6,625 nt of DNA from Elusimicrobiota bacterium (lineage in GTDB: Bacteria > Elusimicrobiota > Elusimicrobia > FEN-1173): positions 1 to 6,625 of the forward strand of contig PMLF01000290.1 of NCBI GenBank assembly GCA_003158755.1, read 5' to 3'. The position numbers and the translations under genes were made by a program. Shown here piece after piece: positions 5,288-6,625 of the stretch. How positions within the stretch are numbered: position 1 is the stretch's first letter; each line of letters opens with the position of its first letter. The notes under the pieces are model-generated. The model made no database searches. It was given only the letters and a program-made list of their open reading frames with translations, and had not been told where the DNA came from.

Positions 5288-6565
5288 TCAAGCGCAGGTT
5301 GGGCAAAGGTTGTCGGTGTTTTCGGTAAAGCGTCTGGCCCTTTCCTCGGATTTCTTCATCTTGGGAACGAAGTCCTCCGGAAACCGGCCCGAATAGGCCT
5401 CGTCGGGTGTAAGCCCTCCCAGTTGGCCGTTCGGGCGGACGGCATTGAAGTCGTTAAAAGCTTTGTCGAGAAATGGGACCAGGGCCTTGAAGTCGAGGGG
5501 ATTGTCGACGTAAAGGTAGCCGTATTTCAACATTTTATTGGGAGCCTCCGCCATGCTGTTGGAGAAAAGGATGTCCTTTTGTGCGGTGAGCTTTCGGATG
5601 GAGGTTTCCGGATCATAGACCGGGATTGGGCGGTTTTCCGGACCGCCGTCGACCACCAGGGAGATTGTTCCCTCCCTGTGCCAACCTTGGACGTGTCGGC
5701 GATAAGCGTCCACGAGCGTTTGTATGCGCGTCTTGGCGGAGAGCTCCAGGGAAGCTTTCCAGGCGAGGACCTTCCGGGAGTAGTTATCGGTGACGAGGTA
5801 GATGTAGGCTTTGACGTTGTCAACGGGTTTGTGGATGGTGACATCGGAGTGCCAATATTCGTTGGGTCGTGAGGCGCGCAAGCCGGAGACGTGGTTCTTT
5901 CGGCGGTGGCGAGGACTCTTCCGGGAAAACCCCAAGATCGAGGCGTATTTGTAAAAGGTGGTGAGACCACAGGCGATGGATTTCACCCGGAGCCCTTTGA
6001 AGTAGCTGGAAATCAAAGGCCATTGTTTGACAGCTGGATCCGAAAGCAGCTTTTTTATGGCCAGGGTGTCCGACTTGGCGAGCTGTCCCGGGTGACGCTT
6101 AAGGCACTTCCCGACCAAGGACAAGGGACAATACGGATCTTCAGCCCAAGCTCTGAACCGGGAGGGGGAGAACCCAAAGAGCTTGACCGCGTTGGAAAAT
6201 CCAAAGGTCGGCTCGAATTCCCGGACCAAGTCGAGGAGTTTGTTTTTGAAAGGGACGAAAACGGTTTTCGGAGGTTTAAAGGCCGAAAGCACGGAAAGGA
6301 AAAAATCCGTGACGGCCATTTGGCAGCGGAAGATCTCTTGTCCCATGGGACTGTGAAGGAATCGGGTAAATAGTTCGACGGTGGGATGCGGATTTTGGTC
6401 ATAGGGACCGAGAAGCCCGGAGAAGTCCGCTTTCCTCCAACCGGCGACGGTGGACCTCGGGATGCCGAGGTCCCAGGCGACAATGGGATCGCCACCGGCG
6501 TGGAAATAGAGCTTAAGGTCCGTGGAGCACCTCTTGTAATGGCCGCGTGGTATTATGGAATCCAT
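5288..6565 (-). CDS. DDE (rve-type integrase core) transposase, single ORF, 425 aa
   Basis: The N-terminal half contains a helix-turn-helix (GIPRSTVAGWRK, about 34-45) and further helical DNA-binding segments (about 110-220, with GFSPSRFRAW and TTFYKYASILGF). The retroviral-integrase-like core follows: D241 (YWHSDVT), the strand YIYLVTDNYSRKVLAW (254-269), D306 (LVVDGGPEN) and E340 (SMAEAPNKMLK), with K347 seven residues after the Glu as in IS3-type enzymes. The C-terminal LGGLTPDEAY (382-391) is also typical of the group. The catalytic triad is complete. D306 and E340 are separated by 33 residues rather than the usual 34-35. Unlike classic IS3 elements there is one uninterrupted frame, with no orfA/orfB frameshift. 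The ATG complement of 6563-6565 is preceded by AAGGGA at a suitable distance. By eye the DNA seems less GC-rich than nadA, which suits acquired DNA. Confidence 0.88.
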   Translation of the reverse strand: MDSIIPRGHYKRCSTDLKLYFHAGGDPIVAWDLGIPRSTVAGWRKADFSGLLGPYDQNPHPTVELFTRFLHSPMGQEIFRCQMAVTDFFLSVLSAFKPPKTVFVPFKNKLLDLVREFEPTFGFSNAVKLFGFSPSRFRAWAEDPYCPLSLVGKCLKRHPGQLAKSDTLAIKKLLSDPAVKQWPLISSYFKGLRVKSIACGLTTFYKYASILGFSRKSPRHRRKNHVSGLRASRPNEYWHSDVTIHKPVDNVKAYIYLVTDNYSRKVLAWKASLELSAKTRIQTLVDAYRRHVQGWHREGTISLVVDGGPENRPIPVYDPETSIRKLTAQKDILFSNSMAEAPNKMLKYGYLYVDNPLDFKALVPFLDKAFNDFNAVRPNGQLGGLTPDEAYSGRFPEDFVPKMKKSEERARRFTENTDNLCPTCA

Positions 6566-6625
6566 GGTTTCCCTTATGAAGATGGAACGGATCGTGTATT
6601 TTCCCTTTTGAAACGGCGGGGAATT

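Larger units (their letters stand above)
5088..6625 (-). mobile_element. Insertion sequence carrying one DDE transposase; ends not defined
   Basis: The only gene is an intact rve-type DDE transposase on the - strand, next to a tRNA and opposite in orientation to every other gene here. The left end must lie between the tRNA-Val terminator and the transposase stop at 5288. The right end lies upstream of 6565, probably beyond the window, which stops 60 bp after the start codon. I found no convincing terminal inverted repeats or target duplication, so the limits given are outer bounds. Confidence 0.5.

Noticed and set aside
5261..5872. 203-aa frame on the + strand
   Set aside because: Antisense to the transposase, whose intact DDE triad shows that the - strand is coding.

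Overview
This window looks like chromosomal DNA from a moderately GC-rich bacterium, probably an environmental or uncultivated lineage. The sequence fixes no phylum. A fused site-2-protease-like protein, short promoters, CCA-encoded tRNAs and dispersed imperfect palindromes would fit a group such as Elusimicrobiota, but that is a low-confidence impression. Almost all genes read on the + strand; only the transposase at the right end reads on the - strand.

Left part (1-1980): the 3' portion of a membrane metalloprotease-like gene (M50 / site-2 protease signature with a C-terminal extension of about 350 residues) enters from outside the window. It is followed by a self-contained unit for a 121-residue protein with two predicted membrane segments, which has its own promoter, a strong Shine-Dalgarno sequence and a perfect 14-bp intrinsic terminator.

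Centre (1981-4229): nadA (quinolinate synthase, an Fe-S enzyme of NAD synthesis) overlaps by 4 bp (ATGA) a divergent moaE-like gene in which both family catalytic lysines are arginine. A composite palindromic repeat of about 127 bp separates this pair from a HAD phosphatase of the phosphoglycolate phosphatase type. Naive ORF calling extends the HAD gene falsely into the repeat.

Right-centre (4226-5087): a good sigma70-type promoter overlapping the HAD stop codon reads into tRNA-Cys(GCA) and, 17 nt later, queF (preQ0 nitrile reductase, queuosine pathway). A second and different palindromic repeat follows, then tRNA-Val(GAC) with a strong terminator.

Right end (5088-6625): a non-coding stretch of about 200 bp and a single-ORF DDE transposase on the - strand, intact from start to stop, but with no convincing terminal inverted repeats inside the window.

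The genes are mostly housekeeping (NAD, molybdopterin-like, phosphatase, tRNA and tRNA modification) broken up by repeats and one insertion element. I found no clear new multi-gene system. The most notable points are the Lys-to-Arg MoaE homologue coupled to nadA, the fused M50-like protein, the tRNA-queF arrangement and the two repeat families.
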